Below the pieces are notes generated by a model. The model saw only the letters and a program-made list of their open reading frames with translations. It was not told where the DNA came from and did no database searches. The position numbers and the translations under genes are program-made. From Bacteroidetes bacterium QH_1_64_81 (GTDB lineage Bacteria; Bacteroidota; Rhodothermia; Rhodothermales; Salinibacteraceae), in NCBI GenBank assembly GCA_003022655.1, contig PXSX01000226.1:1836-10278 (forward strand): a DNA stretch of 8,443 nt, written 5' to 3'. Positions 1 to 6,891 of this stretch are shown in pieces. Within the stretch, counting starts at the first letter, position 1, and every line of letters starts with the position of its first letter.

Positions 1-1985
1 TGGAGCGTGGTGAGGGTTTTCTTCAAGGAGCTGTTCTGGTGGACGAAGAAGTCTGCGCGGCCGCTGGCGTCGATGTCATTGGGCGCGCCAGTGATCCCGA
101 TGAGAGCGTCGTGGTCGCGATCCGTGAGGGCGGAGGCCAATCCGGACACGAGGGTGTCGTACTCGGCGTCGGAACTGCAGAGCACCACCACGTCGCTGCC
201 CTGCTCGGCCGCCGCGTTGGCGACCTCGTCCACCGTCTCAAACTTGAGCGGCTCCTCGATCTCAAAGCCCGCCACGCCTAGGAAGTTGCGGGCAAAGGTG
301 GCCCGGGCGCTCCGGGCGGCAGGCGGGCCGAGGGGAGCGAGCAGGACCTGCGGCGGTCCGTCATGAGCCTTGGCGTGGGCTTCGGTACGAAGGCGGATCG
401 ACTCCACCACCTCGGCCACGCGAATTCGAGGAAGAGGGTCGGTCGTATCGTCGTCCCCCAAGGCCGCCGTGACCCCCGCCACCGTCCCTCCGTCCCGCAG
501 GGCCCGCCGGAGGGCCTCAACCGAGACCCCGCTGACGGACGGGGCGCCGTTGCCGTAGGAGGAATCAGTCGGACGCACGAGGTCGTCCCGGCGCCGTTCG
601 GCGAGCGCGGGATAATGAGTGGCGCCGACGAGGACGTGCTCCCGATCGTCGATGGCCTCGCGGCGTGCCCGTCGCGTCTCCGCGATCTGTTGCTGTAGGG
701 TCCCGCTTCGGAGCGCCTCCACGATGCCGCCCTCCGCTTCGAGCTCCTGAAACTGGGTCCAGGCCCGCTGAGCGAGCCGGTCCGTGAGGGTTTCGATGTA
801 GTAGGATCCGGTCGCCGGATCGGCAACTTGGTCAAAATGCCCCTCGTGGCGGAGTACGAGGTGGGTGTTTCGGGCAATGCGGGCCCCGAATGCATCGGGG
901 GGGCGCAGGGACGCGTCGTAGGGGCGCACCGTGAGGGCATCACACCCCCCAAGAACAGCGGCCATGGCCTCCGTGGTGGCCCGTAGCATGTTGATGTGTG
1001 GGTCGTAAATCGTCTCTGTGCGTCGGGAGGTCTCGGCGCGGACCCGCAGGTCGGCGGGGCCGAGGTCCACGGCGGTCTCGGTCTCGTCGCCGAAGGCCTC
1101 AACCACCTGCGGGACGAGCAGGCGAAGGGCTCGCAGCTTGGCGATCTCAATGAAGTAGCTCGTCGAGACCGGAACGATAATCTGCAGGTCGTCGAGGAGG
1201 GGCGTGAGAGGTCGATCCTGCTCAGCGCTTCGGGCAAGGCGCTCGGTGAGCGTCCCCAACGTGGCGGCCAGTTCCTGCACGGCGGACGCCCCTGCGTCGT
1301 GATACACCCGTGCGTCCACGGTCACCGTCCGGAAGCGGGGCCACTTGTCCGCATCTGTGCGGAGGTCATCGGCCAGCGTGAACGCCTCCTCGATTCCGGG
1401 ACTCGGGGCTGAGGCCAGGACCGCGACAGGGTCGTAGTCCACCGATCCGTGGACCGAGGTCGGGTCGACGTTTTGGGCCGACAGAAGGTCGCGGAGCGCG
1501 CCGTAGAGGACCGGGGCAGCGAGGGAGCGCCCGAGGTGTAGACGCGTCTCGCTCAGCTCGATGCCATCGAGGATCGAAGCGAGATCGTCGGTTGAGCGCA
1601 CCGAGAGCCCGAACTCGTCCGTCCCCGGTGGGGGCACGATCAGCTCGAGGGCGTCGGCCCCATTCTCGACGGCGGTCCGTGCGTGCTCGTTCGCAGTCTC
1701 CGGGGCTGGGTGATACAGAGGCTGACAGAGACGCCACGCGTTGGCCGGACGGTCGTCCGCGTCGGCGAGAGGAGGAACCAACGTGTCGGCGGCACGGTGG
1801 GGAAGCTCCTCCAGGGCCTCCCGATCGAGATATGCAGGGACCGAAATTCCCTCCAGAGAAGTCCAGTCGAGAACGTCATCGGGGTCGGTCCCACCGAGGT
1901 CCTTCTCTACCGCACTCCGCCACGCCTGAGCGTCAACCTCAGAAAACTCGTCGAAGAGGTGTTCGGTCGGTGCTGGCTCAGACAT
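1..1985 (-). CDS. mutA: Methylmalonyl-CoA mutase small (beta) subunit, 3' end cut by window edge
   Basis: An open frame of 661 codons reads without a stop from the ATG at 1985 to the left edge. The product is the non-catalytic partner of MutB in the adenosylcobalamin-dependent heterodimer that interconverts methylmalonyl-CoA and succinyl-CoA in the cytoplasm. The TIM-barrel part spans about residues 80-430 and carries family blocks such as TIYDPHINMLRATTEAMAAV (325-344), a GGCDALTVRPYD block just after it, and DPATGSYYIETL (389-400). A B12-binding-like Rossmann domain follows from about 545. It lacks the DxHxxG cobalamin ligand motif; the matching stretch reads LAPLGPPAARSA (549-560), as expected for the small subunit. 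Known homologues are about 615-640 residues, so probably only the last 10-20 residues are missing; mutB would be expected beyond the left edge. The start follows the methyltransferase stop by 55 bases, suggesting co-transcription. No Shine-Dalgarno sequence is visible. Confidence 0.93.
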   Translation of the reverse strand, partial: MSEPAPTEHLFDEFSEVDAQAWRSAVEKDLGGTDPDDVLDWTSLEGISVPAYLDREALEELPHRAADTLVPPLADADDRPANAWRLCQPLYHPAPETANEHARTAVENGADALELIVPPPGTDEFGLSVRSTDDLASILDGIELSETRLHLGRSLAAPVLYGALRDLLSAQNVDPTSVHGSVDYDPVAVLASAPSPGIEEAFTLADDLRTDADKWPRFRTVTVDARVYHDAGASAVQELAATLGTLTERLARSAEQDRPLTPLLDDLQIIVPVSTSYFIEIAKLRALRLLVPQVVEAFGDETETAVDLGPADLRVRAETSRRTETIYDPHINMLRATTEAMAAVLGGCDALTVRPYDASLRPPDAFGARIARNTHLVLRHEGHFDQVADPATGSYYIETLTDRLAQRAWTQFQELEAEGGIVEALRSGTLQQQIAETRRARREAIDDREHVLVGATHYPALAERRRDDLVRPTDSSYGNGAPSVSGVSVEALRRALRDGGTVAGVTAALGDDDTTDPLPRIRVAEVVESIRLRTEAHAKAHDGPPQVLLAPLGPPAARSARATFARNFLGVAGFEIEEPLKFETVDEVANAAAEQGSDVVVLCSSDAEYDTLVSGLASALTDRDHDALIGITGAPNDIDASGRADFFVHQNSSLKKTLTTL

Positions 1986-2040
1986 GTCCAGTGCGACGGT
2001 TGAGAATCAGACAGGGACGTGCCGGCCCGTCCCGGCCCCC
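1986..2040 (-). other. Intergenic spacer with a GC-rich hairpin between the methyltransferase gene and mutA
   Basis: In this 55-base spacer GGGACG (2014-2019) and CGTCCC (2028-2033) form a perfect 6-bp stem around an 8-base loop that itself contains the palindrome GCCGGC. No T-run follows on the minus strand, so it is not a standard intrinsic terminator. It could lower read-through into mutA or protect an mRNA end; this is inference only. Confidence 0.35.
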
Positions 2041-2616
2041 TCATTCCTCCGTTTGCTCCATACGGGGCTCGTCGCCGGGCGGTCCGTGCAGCGTGCGGTA
2101 GCGTCGAATGAGATCGTACGCTGCGATGCCGTAGGCGACCCCCACATTGAGGGAAATCTTGGCCCCGTACTGCGGGAGTTCAAGGGCACGCTCCGCAGCG
2201 TCGAGCACCTCCTCGTCGATGCCTCGCACTTCGTTGCCCACGACGAGGGCAATCGGGAAGGCCTCGGCGTCCACCTCGTCCGGGCGTTGGGTCTGGTCCG
2301 TTTGTTCGAGCACCGCAATTGAATAGCCCGCCGCTTGGAGGTCGTGGAGAAGCGGGATCGCCTCGTCGTGCTGGCTCCACTCCACAGTGTCCTGAGCCCC
2401 CAGCGCAGTTTTGTGGAGGTCGTTGTGCTCCGGGGTTCCCGTAAACCCGGTGAGGTGCACGTGCTCGATCCGAGCGGCGTCCGACGTGCGAAACATGGAG
2501 CCGACGTTGTGGATCGACCGTACGTTGTGCACGACGAGCCGGACGGGATGCTTTGGGAGCGTTGCGACCGTCTCGGGATCGGGTCGTTCAATTTCATCCC
2601 AACTAAGCTTGCGCAT
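2041..2616 (-). CDS. TrmH/SpoU-family RNA 2'-O-methyltransferase
   Basis: This SPOUT-fold enzyme should transfer a methyl group from S-adenosylmethionine to a ribose 2'-OH in tRNA or rRNA; the exact target cannot be told. The three SpoU motifs are present: motif 1 NVRSIHNVGSMFRTSDA, with the catalytic-type N and R; motif 2 IALVVGNEVRGID; motif 3 LPQYGAKISLNVGVAYGIA. The start was chosen at the ATG opening MRKLSWDEIER because Bacteroidota homologues typically begin MRKL followed by an ELNR-like block. This gives 191 residues, near the usual 175-180. An in-frame ATG at 2670 would add 18 Ser/Thr/Asp-rich residues and cannot be excluded. Frames open further upstream have no family character. The gene is divergent from the lipoprotein gene and sits just upstream of mutA, probably in one transcript with it. 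Confidence 0.9.
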   Translation of the reverse strand: MRKLSWDEIERPDPETVATLPKHPVRLVVHNVRSIHNVGSMFRTSDAARIEHVHLTGFTGTPEHNDLHKTALGAQDTVEWSQHDEAIPLLHDLQAAGYSIAVLEQTDQTQRPDEVDAEAFPIALVVGNEVRGIDEEVLDAAERALELPQYGAKISLNVGVAYGIAAYDLIRRYRTLHGPPGDEPRMEQTEE

Positions 2617-2745
2617 CTGGCAACTGGTCGAGAGATTTGTGGTACTCGAATCAGTGTCTTCGGTCGCCATGGCGGACACACGGTGCAATTCGCCGCATCG
2701 CGCCCTGTTTCCGCCTCCAATGCCGCTCCTAAAACGCTCTCCTGC

Positions 2746-3360
2746 ATGTTTACCGTTCGATCTCCCTGGTGCGTCGTTCCCGTAGTCGGGCTTCTTTTCC
2801 TCGCAGTCACGAGCTGTACGGCGCTTCGGGAGGTGAGCAATCTCCGCAAGGTTCAATTTGCGATTGACCGCGTGTCGGAGGCCCGCTTGGCCGGGGTCGA
2901 TGCCTCGAGGCTCCAATCCTACGAGGACCTGCGCTCAACGGATGTCCTCCGCCTCGGCGCTGCACTTTCCGAAGGAGAACTCCCGTTTGCGTTTACGCTT
3001 CACCTGCAGGCGACCAATCCGTCGTCGAACGACGTCAACGCTCGGCTTACCGAGATGGACTGGACCCTCTTTCTTCAGGATCAAGAGACGGTGTCCGGGC
3101 GGTTTGAGCAAGAGGTCGTGCTCCCGCCCGGCGAGCCCACGGACGTCGCCTTCCGGATGGAGCTTAACCTGGTGCGCTTCTTCGACGACAATTTGAGGGG
3201 CTTGGTGAATCTTGCCTCGGCGATCAAAGGGGACGCGCCTCCTCAGACGATCAAGCTCAAAGTCCAGCCCACCGTCGCCACGTCCCTCGGCCCCGTCCAG
3301 TATCCGTCCCCCATCACCGTGGTAAGCAAAGAGTTTGGAGACGACAGCCAGCGGCCGTAG
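2746..3360 (+). CDS. LEA14/WHy-like (LEA_2) lipoprotein
   Basis: A 204-residue protein with a lipoprotein signal peptide: a short n-region (MFTVRSP), a hydrophobic stretch (about residues 9-22) and a lipobox VTSC with the acylated Cys at 24. The mature part holds an LEA_2-like beta-sandwich at about residues 78-145. It has the characteristic FTLHLQATNPSSNDV strand with the conserved N-P turn, then a WTLFLQDQETVSGRF strand and a PPGEPTDVAFRMEL edge. LEA14/WHy proteins are linked to desiccation and stress tolerance, but a direct function for bacterial lipoprotein versions is not established. It is probably anchored to a periplasm-facing membrane surface. The start is fixed by the signal peptide; longer open frame to 2335 runs antisense through the methyltransferase gene and is not coding. 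cmk follows after 39 bases, suggesting a shared transcript. No Shine-Dalgarno sequence is seen. Confidence 0.78.
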   Translation: MFTVRSPWCVVPVVGLLFLAVTSCTALREVSNLRKVQFAIDRVSEARLAGVDASRLQSYEDLRSTDVLRLGAALSEGELPFAFTLHLQATNPSSNDVNARLTEMDWTLFLQDQETVSGRFEQEVVLPPGEPTDVAFRMELNLVRFFDDNLRGLVNLASAIKGDAPPQTIKLKVQPTVATSLGPVQYPSPITVVSKEFGDDSQRP

Positions 3361-3399
3361 AAGGCGGGCCCGCTGCACTCCTTCGCCGGACCTTCCTTG

Positions 3400-4032
3400 A
3401 TGAGACCCCATGACCCGCGCTTTACCGTGATTGTCACCATCGACGGCCCTGCCGGCTCCGGAAAAAGCACCACTGCTCAGCGGGCCGCCGCACAGCTTGG
3501 CTACGTGTATCTAGACACCGGTGCCATGTACCGGGCCGTCGCTCTCGGTTTCCTGCGGGCCGACGCGCCGGCCACCCCCGAGGGCGCGGATCGCGTGCTG
3601 CCGGCCCTGGACGTGGACGTGGCCGTCGTGAGCGACATCTCGACCCTGGCGCCGGTGCGGGACTACATGGCGGAGGAGCAGCGCCGAATCGGCCACGAAC
3701 AAGCGGAGGAGCACGGGGGCGTCGTGCTGGATGGGCGCGACACCGGTACGGTTGTCTTCCCGGAGGCCGCCGTAAAAATCTTCATGGTGGCCGATCTCGA
3801 GGAGCGGGCCCGGCGTCGGCAGCAGGAGTATGAGGCGGCCGGAGAGGACGTATCGTTCGACGAGGTCCGGGCCGAGATCCAAGAGCGCGACCGTCAGGAT
3901 CGGAACCGCGACATTGCCCCTCTCCGCCGCGCGGAAGACGCCGTCGTACTCGACACAACCGACCGCACCATCGCGGAGCAGGTTTCTTTTGTCGTAGATC
4001 GCGTTAAAGCACATTCCGCCTGGGGAACGTAG
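3400..4032 (+). CDS. cmk: Cytidylate kinase, apparently lacking part of its CMP-binding insert
   Basis: Cytoplasmic kinase converting CMP/dCMP plus ATP to CDP/dCDP. Visible motifs: the P-loop GPAGSGKST (residues 16-24), DTGAMYRAV (39-47), the S78-to-R87 block SDISTLAPVR matching the CMP-contacting Ser and Arg of the E. coli enzyme, DGRDTGTVVFPEA (111-123), and the lid RDRQDRNRD (163-171) followed by APL. The product is 210 residues against about 225-230 usual. Between LDVDV (70-74) and S78 there are 3 residues where E. coli Cmk, recalled from memory, has about 29. The missing part includes the conserved GEDVSGEIRTQEV-type segment of the NMP-binding insert. The frame is kept, so the gene looks intact but the insert is clipped near 3622-3630. 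ATG at 3400 is preferred over the TTG one codon upstream. It lies between the lipoprotein gene and rpsA; cmk-rpsA adjacency is common in bacteria. Confidence 0.93.
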   Translation: MRPHDPRFTVIVTIDGPAGSGKSTTAQRAAAQLGYVYLDTGAMYRAVALGFLRADAPATPEGADRVLPALDVDVAVVSDISTLAPVRDYMAEEQRRIGHEQAEEHGGVVLDGRDTGTVVFPEAAVKIFMVADLEERARRRQQEYEAAGEDVSFDEVRAEIQERDRQDRNRDIAPLRRAEDAVVLDTTDRTIAEQVSFVVDRVKAHSAWGT

Positions 4033-4266
4033 ACGGTCCGGTTCAATACAACCGTCGCCTATCTCGGGGCTCTTTGACTGTGGCCCCACCGGGCATTTTC
4101 CTGACTCGATTTCCGCATTCTCTGAATCCGGGCGTTCCTGTCCGCGGTCAGAGCGTGCGTGTTTCTCTCACTCTCCCTCTTGGAACGTCAGGTCCAGGCA
4201 GGTACAAATTGCACCCGTTGCTGGGCCGACGAACGGTTCAGCGCGTCGTAAACTCCTACACCGTAT
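4033..4266 (+). other. Intergenic leader between cmk and rpsA
   Basis: This 234-base gap has no credible gene. It contains a weak hairpin GCCC-CACC-GGGC (4083-4094) followed by ATTTT, which could be a poor terminator for cmk. Near the cmk stop, GACGGT (4032-4037) can pair with ACCGTC (4051-4056), or alternatively CGGTT with AACCG inside it. A candidate promoter lies at 4180-4208. Leaders of rpsA are often used for S1 autoregulation, but nothing here proves that. Confidence 0.45.
4180..4208 (+). promoter_or_regulatory. Candidate sigma70-type promoter for rpsA
   Basis: TTGGAA (4180-4185) and TACAAA (4203-4208) each match four of six consensus bases, with an optimal 17-base spacer. They lie 58 bases before the rpsA ATG. 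The Bacteroidota-type -7 element TAnnTTTG is not present here, so this is only a plausible site. Confidence 0.35.
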
Positions 4267-5481
4267 ATGGCAGAACAAGAACACGTTGTACCGAAAGACG
4301 ACTCGCAGGATGTCGATGACGCCCAATCCGCTTCCGCGGAGGGAACCGGGGCAAACCCCGCGGCTGAGGCCGTGGACGCCCCCCCCGCTGATACCGATTC
4401 GGGTCCCTCCGGAGAGGCCTCGACCGAGACGGCCGACGCTCCGCCTCCCTCAGAGGGACCACCGGCCGCAGAGGCAGACTCGACGGATGAGTCCCCCGAC
4501 GAGCCCGTGAGTGAGGACGGGGACGAGGGAAGTCCTGCGGAATTCCCTGAAGAGCCGGAATTTGTGAGCCGCATTCTCGAAGAGGCCGTGGAAGAGGCCT
4601 CCGAGGATCTCCCAATTCCGTCGGGGGCCGAGGCGTCTCCCGATGTCTCTGACTTCGAAGAGCCCACCCGCACGGTTTCGGCCGACGAGCTGGAACGCAC
4701 TGAGGAGTCACAGGGCTTCACCGGGGAAACGTACGGCCAGACGGTGTCTCTCGACGAACTCGAAACCGAGGGACCCACGCACACCGACGACCCCGTTTAC
4801 GATCAATTCCGGGCGGTGGTCGACGAGACCTCTATCGACATCCGTGAACAGGACATCGTGGAGGGCCGCGTACTTCAGATCAACGAAGACTACGTGGTCA
4901 TCGACATCGGCTACAAGAGCGACGGCATCGTCCCGCGGGACGAGTTCGAGGACGAGGACATTCGCCCCGGCGGTACCGTCGAGGTGTACCTGGAACGAAA
5001 AGAGGACCCCGACGGGCAGCTCGTTCTCTCCAAAGAGCAGGCCGACAAGGTTCGGCGCTGGCAGCGCGTCGAAGAAATCTACGAAAACGAGGAGGTGGTC
5101 GAGGGCACCATTATCCGTCGGATCAAGGGCGGGATGATCGTGGAGTTGTTCGACGGCATGGAGGCCTTCCTGCCGGGATCGCAGATTGACGTTCGTCCGG
5201 TGCGCGACTTCGAGTCGTACCTGGACACCCGGATGGAGTTCAAGGTCGTTAAGCTCAATCCGGAGAACGAAAACATCGTCGTTTCCCACCGCGAGCTCAT
5301 CGAGCACGAGCTCGAAGAGCAGCGGCAAGAGATCCTCGAGGATCTCGAAGTGGGTCAGGTCCTCGAAGGGACGGTCAAGAATATCGTCGACTTCGGCGTC
5401 TTCATCGACCTGGGCGGCGTGGACGGGCATCTCCCTCGGACTGAAGCAGCTTCAGGACCACCCCTGGGACAAGATTGGTGA
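4267..5481 (+). CDS. rpsA: Ribosomal protein S1, N-terminal part (acidic extension, S1 domains 1-2, half of 3)
   Basis: As it stands, translation from the ATG at 4267 gives 404 residues. Residues 1 to about 185 are Asp/Glu/Ser/Pro/Ala-rich and low in complexity, with a few recurring short acidic pieces such as TVSADELER and TVSLDELET (136-144, 159-167). This extension is absent from E. coli S1 and fits a salt-in halophile. S1 domain 1 lies at about 197-258, domain 2 at 278-342, and domain 3 begins at 363 (GQVLEGTVKNIVDFGVFIDLGGVDG). The last 17 residues, HLPRTEAASGPPLGQDW, are out-of-frame sequence before a TGA at 5479. In E. coli, domains 1-2 dock S1 on the ribosome while later domains bind RNA, so this product would lack most RNA-binding capacity. 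No Shine-Dalgarno sequence precedes the start. Confidence 0.85.
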   Translation: MAEQEHVVPKDDSQDVDDAQSASAEGTGANPAAEAVDAPPADTDSGPSGEASTETADAPPPSEGPPAAEADSTDESPDEPVSEDGDEGSPAEFPEEPEFVSRILEEAVEEASEDLPIPSGAEASPDVSDFEEPTRTVSADELERTEESQGFTGETYGQTVSLDELETEGPTHTDDPVYDQFRAVVDETSIDIREQDIVEGRVLQINEDYVVIDIGYKSDGIVPRDEFEDEDIRPGGTVEVYLERKEDPDGQLVLSKEQADKVRRWQRVEEIYENEEVVEGTIIRRIKGGMIVELFDGMEAFLPGSQIDVRPVRDFESYLDTRMEFKVVKLNPENENIVVSHRELIEHELEEQRQEILEDLEVGQVLEGTVKNIVDFGVFIDLGGVDGHLPRTEAASGPPLGQDW

Positions 5482-6694
5482 CCAGTACGAAGAGGGCGAC
5501 GTCGTGGAGGGGAAGGTCGTCTCGATTACCAACTACGGGGCGTTCGTCGAGATCGAAAAGGGCATCGAAGGCCTCGTCCACATCAGCGAAATGTCGTGGA
5601 CGCGCCACATCGAACACCCCAGCCAGATGGTGTCGCTGGGGCAGGTCGTCGACGTCAAGCTTCTCAACGTCGACGAGGAGGAACGAAAAATCTCCCTCGG
5701 CATGAAGCAGCTGGAGCCCGATCCCTGGGAGGGCATCAGCGATCGGTATCCGGCGGGCACGGTGCTTACGGGCACGGTGCGCAACATCACGAACTTCGGC
5801 GTCTTCGTCGAGATTGAGCCCGGGATCGACGGTCTCGTGCACGTCTCGGACCTCTCCTGGACCAAGAAGATTCGGCATCCGGGCGACATGGTCGATGAGG
5901 GCCAAGAGCTAGACGTGGTCATCCTCAACATTGACGAGGAGCGCCGCCGCATCTCGCTGGGCCACAAGCAGGTGAAGACCAACCCGTGGGACCAGTTCGC
6001 CGATGCCTACGAGGAGGACAACGACACGACCGGCGAGGTCGTCCGCGTGGAGGACAAGGGGCTGGTCGTGCAGCTTCCGCTCGACGTGGAGGCGTTCGTT
6101 CCGGGCAGCGAGCTCAAGCGCGGGTCGAATGAATTCAAGAACCACTACCACGAGGGCGACGAGCTCGACCTCCGGGTCATTCGCTTCGACAAGGATCAGA
6201 AGGACATTGTCCTCAGCGAGACGGCCAAGGAAGAGGCCGAGCGCGAAGAGGAAGAGCGCGAAGAGGAGCGCGAGCGCCGCGAGGAAGAGAAAGAGCGTGA
6301 AGAGGCCGTCCGTGACTTCCAGGAAGAGCAGGAACCGGAAGAGCCCACGACGGGCCCCACGACGCTCGGCGAGCTTTCCGGTCTGGCCGACCTCCGTCAA
6401 GAGATGGAAGAAGAAGAGCGGCGAGAGGCGGCTCAGGACACCGAAGAGTCGTCGGACGACGCGGCGGAAGAAACCCCCGAGGACGAGACGGCCTTCGATG
6501 AGACCGCGGGCTTTCCGGAAAACTTCCCGCGCGTCTCCCGCCTTGAAAGCGCTGGCGTGACGACGCTGGCCGAGCTCCGCGAGGTCCGACAGCAGTCGGA
6601 CTTGACCGAGTTGGATGGCATTGGCTCCGCGTACGCCGAGGACATTTCGGAGGCGCTCGACGAGTTCGACGAGACGGGTTCTGTGAGCAGCTAA
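5429..6694 (+). CDS. rpsA: Ribosomal protein S1, C-terminal part (end of domain 3, domains 4-6, coiled coil, HhH-like end)
   Basis: This frame carries 421 S1 residues after the junction. Counting from Ile at 5429: the end of domain 3 (1-13), domain 4 (about 23-93), domain 5 (110-178), and domain 6 (200-264, more divergent). Then comes a highly charged Glu/Arg coiled coil (266-303), an acidic linker (304-360), and a helix-hairpin-helix-like end (366-412) with the hairpin LTELDGIGSAYAEDI (392-406). No good start exists at the 5' end; the first in-frame candidates are a GTG at 5504 and an ATG at 5591, both inside domain 4 and without a ribosome binding site. It therefore most likely belongs to the same protein as the upstream part. 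The coiled coil and HhH-like end are not in standard S1 and may be typical of this lineage. Confidence 0.85.
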   Translation: MSLGLKQLQDHPWDKIGDQYEEGDVVEGKVVSITNYGAFVEIEKGIEGLVHISEMSWTRHIEHPSQMVSLGQVVDVKLLNVDEEERKISLGMKQLEPDPWEGISDRYPAGTVLTGTVRNITNFGVFVEIEPGIDGLVHVSDLSWTKKIRHPGDMVDEGQELDVVILNIDEERRRISLGHKQVKTNPWDQFADAYEEDNDTTGEVVRVEDKGLVVQLPLDVEAFVPGSELKRGSNEFKNHYHEGDELDLRVIRFDKDQKDIVLSETAKEEAEREEEEREEERERREEEKEREEAVRDFQEEQEPEEPTTGPTTLGELSGLADLRQEMEEEERREAAQDTEESSDDAAEETPEDETAFDETAGFPENFPRVSRLESAGVTTLAELREVRQQSDLTELDGIGSAYAEDISEALDEFDETGSVSS

Positions 6695-6696
6695 CA

Positions 6697-6713
6697 TCAC
6701 GCTCTGCGCGTGA
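6697..6713 (+). other. Small hairpin directly after the rpsA stop
   Basis: TCACGC (6697-6702) and GCGTGA (6708-6713) form a perfect 6-bp stem with a 5-base loop, two bases after the TAA. No T-run follows. It may stabilise the 3' end ahead of the true terminator downstream. Confidence 0.35.
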
Positions 6714-6733
6714 GACTGTGCATTCAGTCGTAG

Positions 6734-6770
6734 GGGCGGCTTCCGTACTGGGAGCCGTCCTTTTTTCTTT
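6734..6770 (+). terminator. Rho-independent terminator of rpsA
   Basis: GGGCGGCTTCC (6734-6744) pairs with GGGAGCCGTCC (6750-6760) in an 11-bp stem containing two G-T wobbles, closed by the 5-base loop GTACT. It is followed by six T, a C and three more T. It lies 40 bases after the rpsA stop and separates rpsA from the malic enzyme gene. Confidence 0.9.
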
Positions 6771-6891
6771 GCCCCGGCGTGGCGAATCCTCACCATCTGC
6801 TTTGTGCACATCATCCCGCGCGTCGGATCCCGCGCGCCGAGAATGCCCACCATCCTTCACTCCGTTCCATAGTCCCACTGACGACGCATTT
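6771..6891 (+). other. Upstream region of the malic enzyme gene
   Basis: These 121 bases must hold the promoter of the malic enzyme gene, since a strong terminator precedes them, but no convincing -35/-10 or Bacteroidota -33/-7 pair is visible. CGCGCG at 6817-6822 and 6831-6836 forms a GC-only 6-bp stem with an 8-base loop. An open frame from 6718 continues into the gene through this region but has no family character before 6892. Confidence 0.4.

Larger units (their letters stand above)
4267..6694 (+). pseudogene. rpsA: 30S ribosomal protein S1 gene, interrupted by an internal deletion and frameshift
   Basis: Read as one locus, this encodes ribosomal protein S1, which binds mRNA on the small subunit and helps initiation. 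The frame from 4267 covers a long acidic extension, S1 domains 1 and 2 and the first half of domain 3 up to GGVDG (codon ending 5427). The text then resumes in another frame at ISLGLKQLQDHPW (from 5429), the end of domain 3, and continues through domains 4-6 to the TAA at 6692. In domains 4 and 5 of this same gene, 39 residues separate the G-[IV]-[ED]-G turn from ISLG; in E. coli domain 3 it is 38. Here one base remains, so about 113 bases (or 116) are missing. Restoring 113 would give an 846-residue protein. Because S1 is normally essential, an assembly error is a serious alternative to real gene decay. Confidence 0.85.

Noticed and set aside
278..1237. 319-residue open frame on the minus strand
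   Set aside because: It is a shifted frame of mutA; its Arg/Ser/Pro-rich text has no family character, whereas the mutA frame reads through cleanly.
2609..2639. Possible Bacteroidota-type promoter (TTG, then GAGATTTG) for the lipoprotein gene
   Set aside because: The -7 match is incomplete, and the site overlaps the start region of the methyltransferase gene; too weak to list.
2335..2745. Upstream extension of the lipoprotein frame
   Set aside because: It runs antisense through the methyltransferase gene, and the lipoprotein signal peptide fixes the start at 2746.
5425..5481. Programmed ribosomal frameshift in rpsA
   Set aside because: No slippery heptamer is seen, and a frameshift would not restore the 38 missing residues of S1 domain 3; a deletion explains both the gap and the frame change.
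6223..6345. Repeat-like GAAGAGGAAGAGCGC tract
   Set aside because: Not a tandem array; it is the codon pattern of a Glu/Arg coiled coil in S1.
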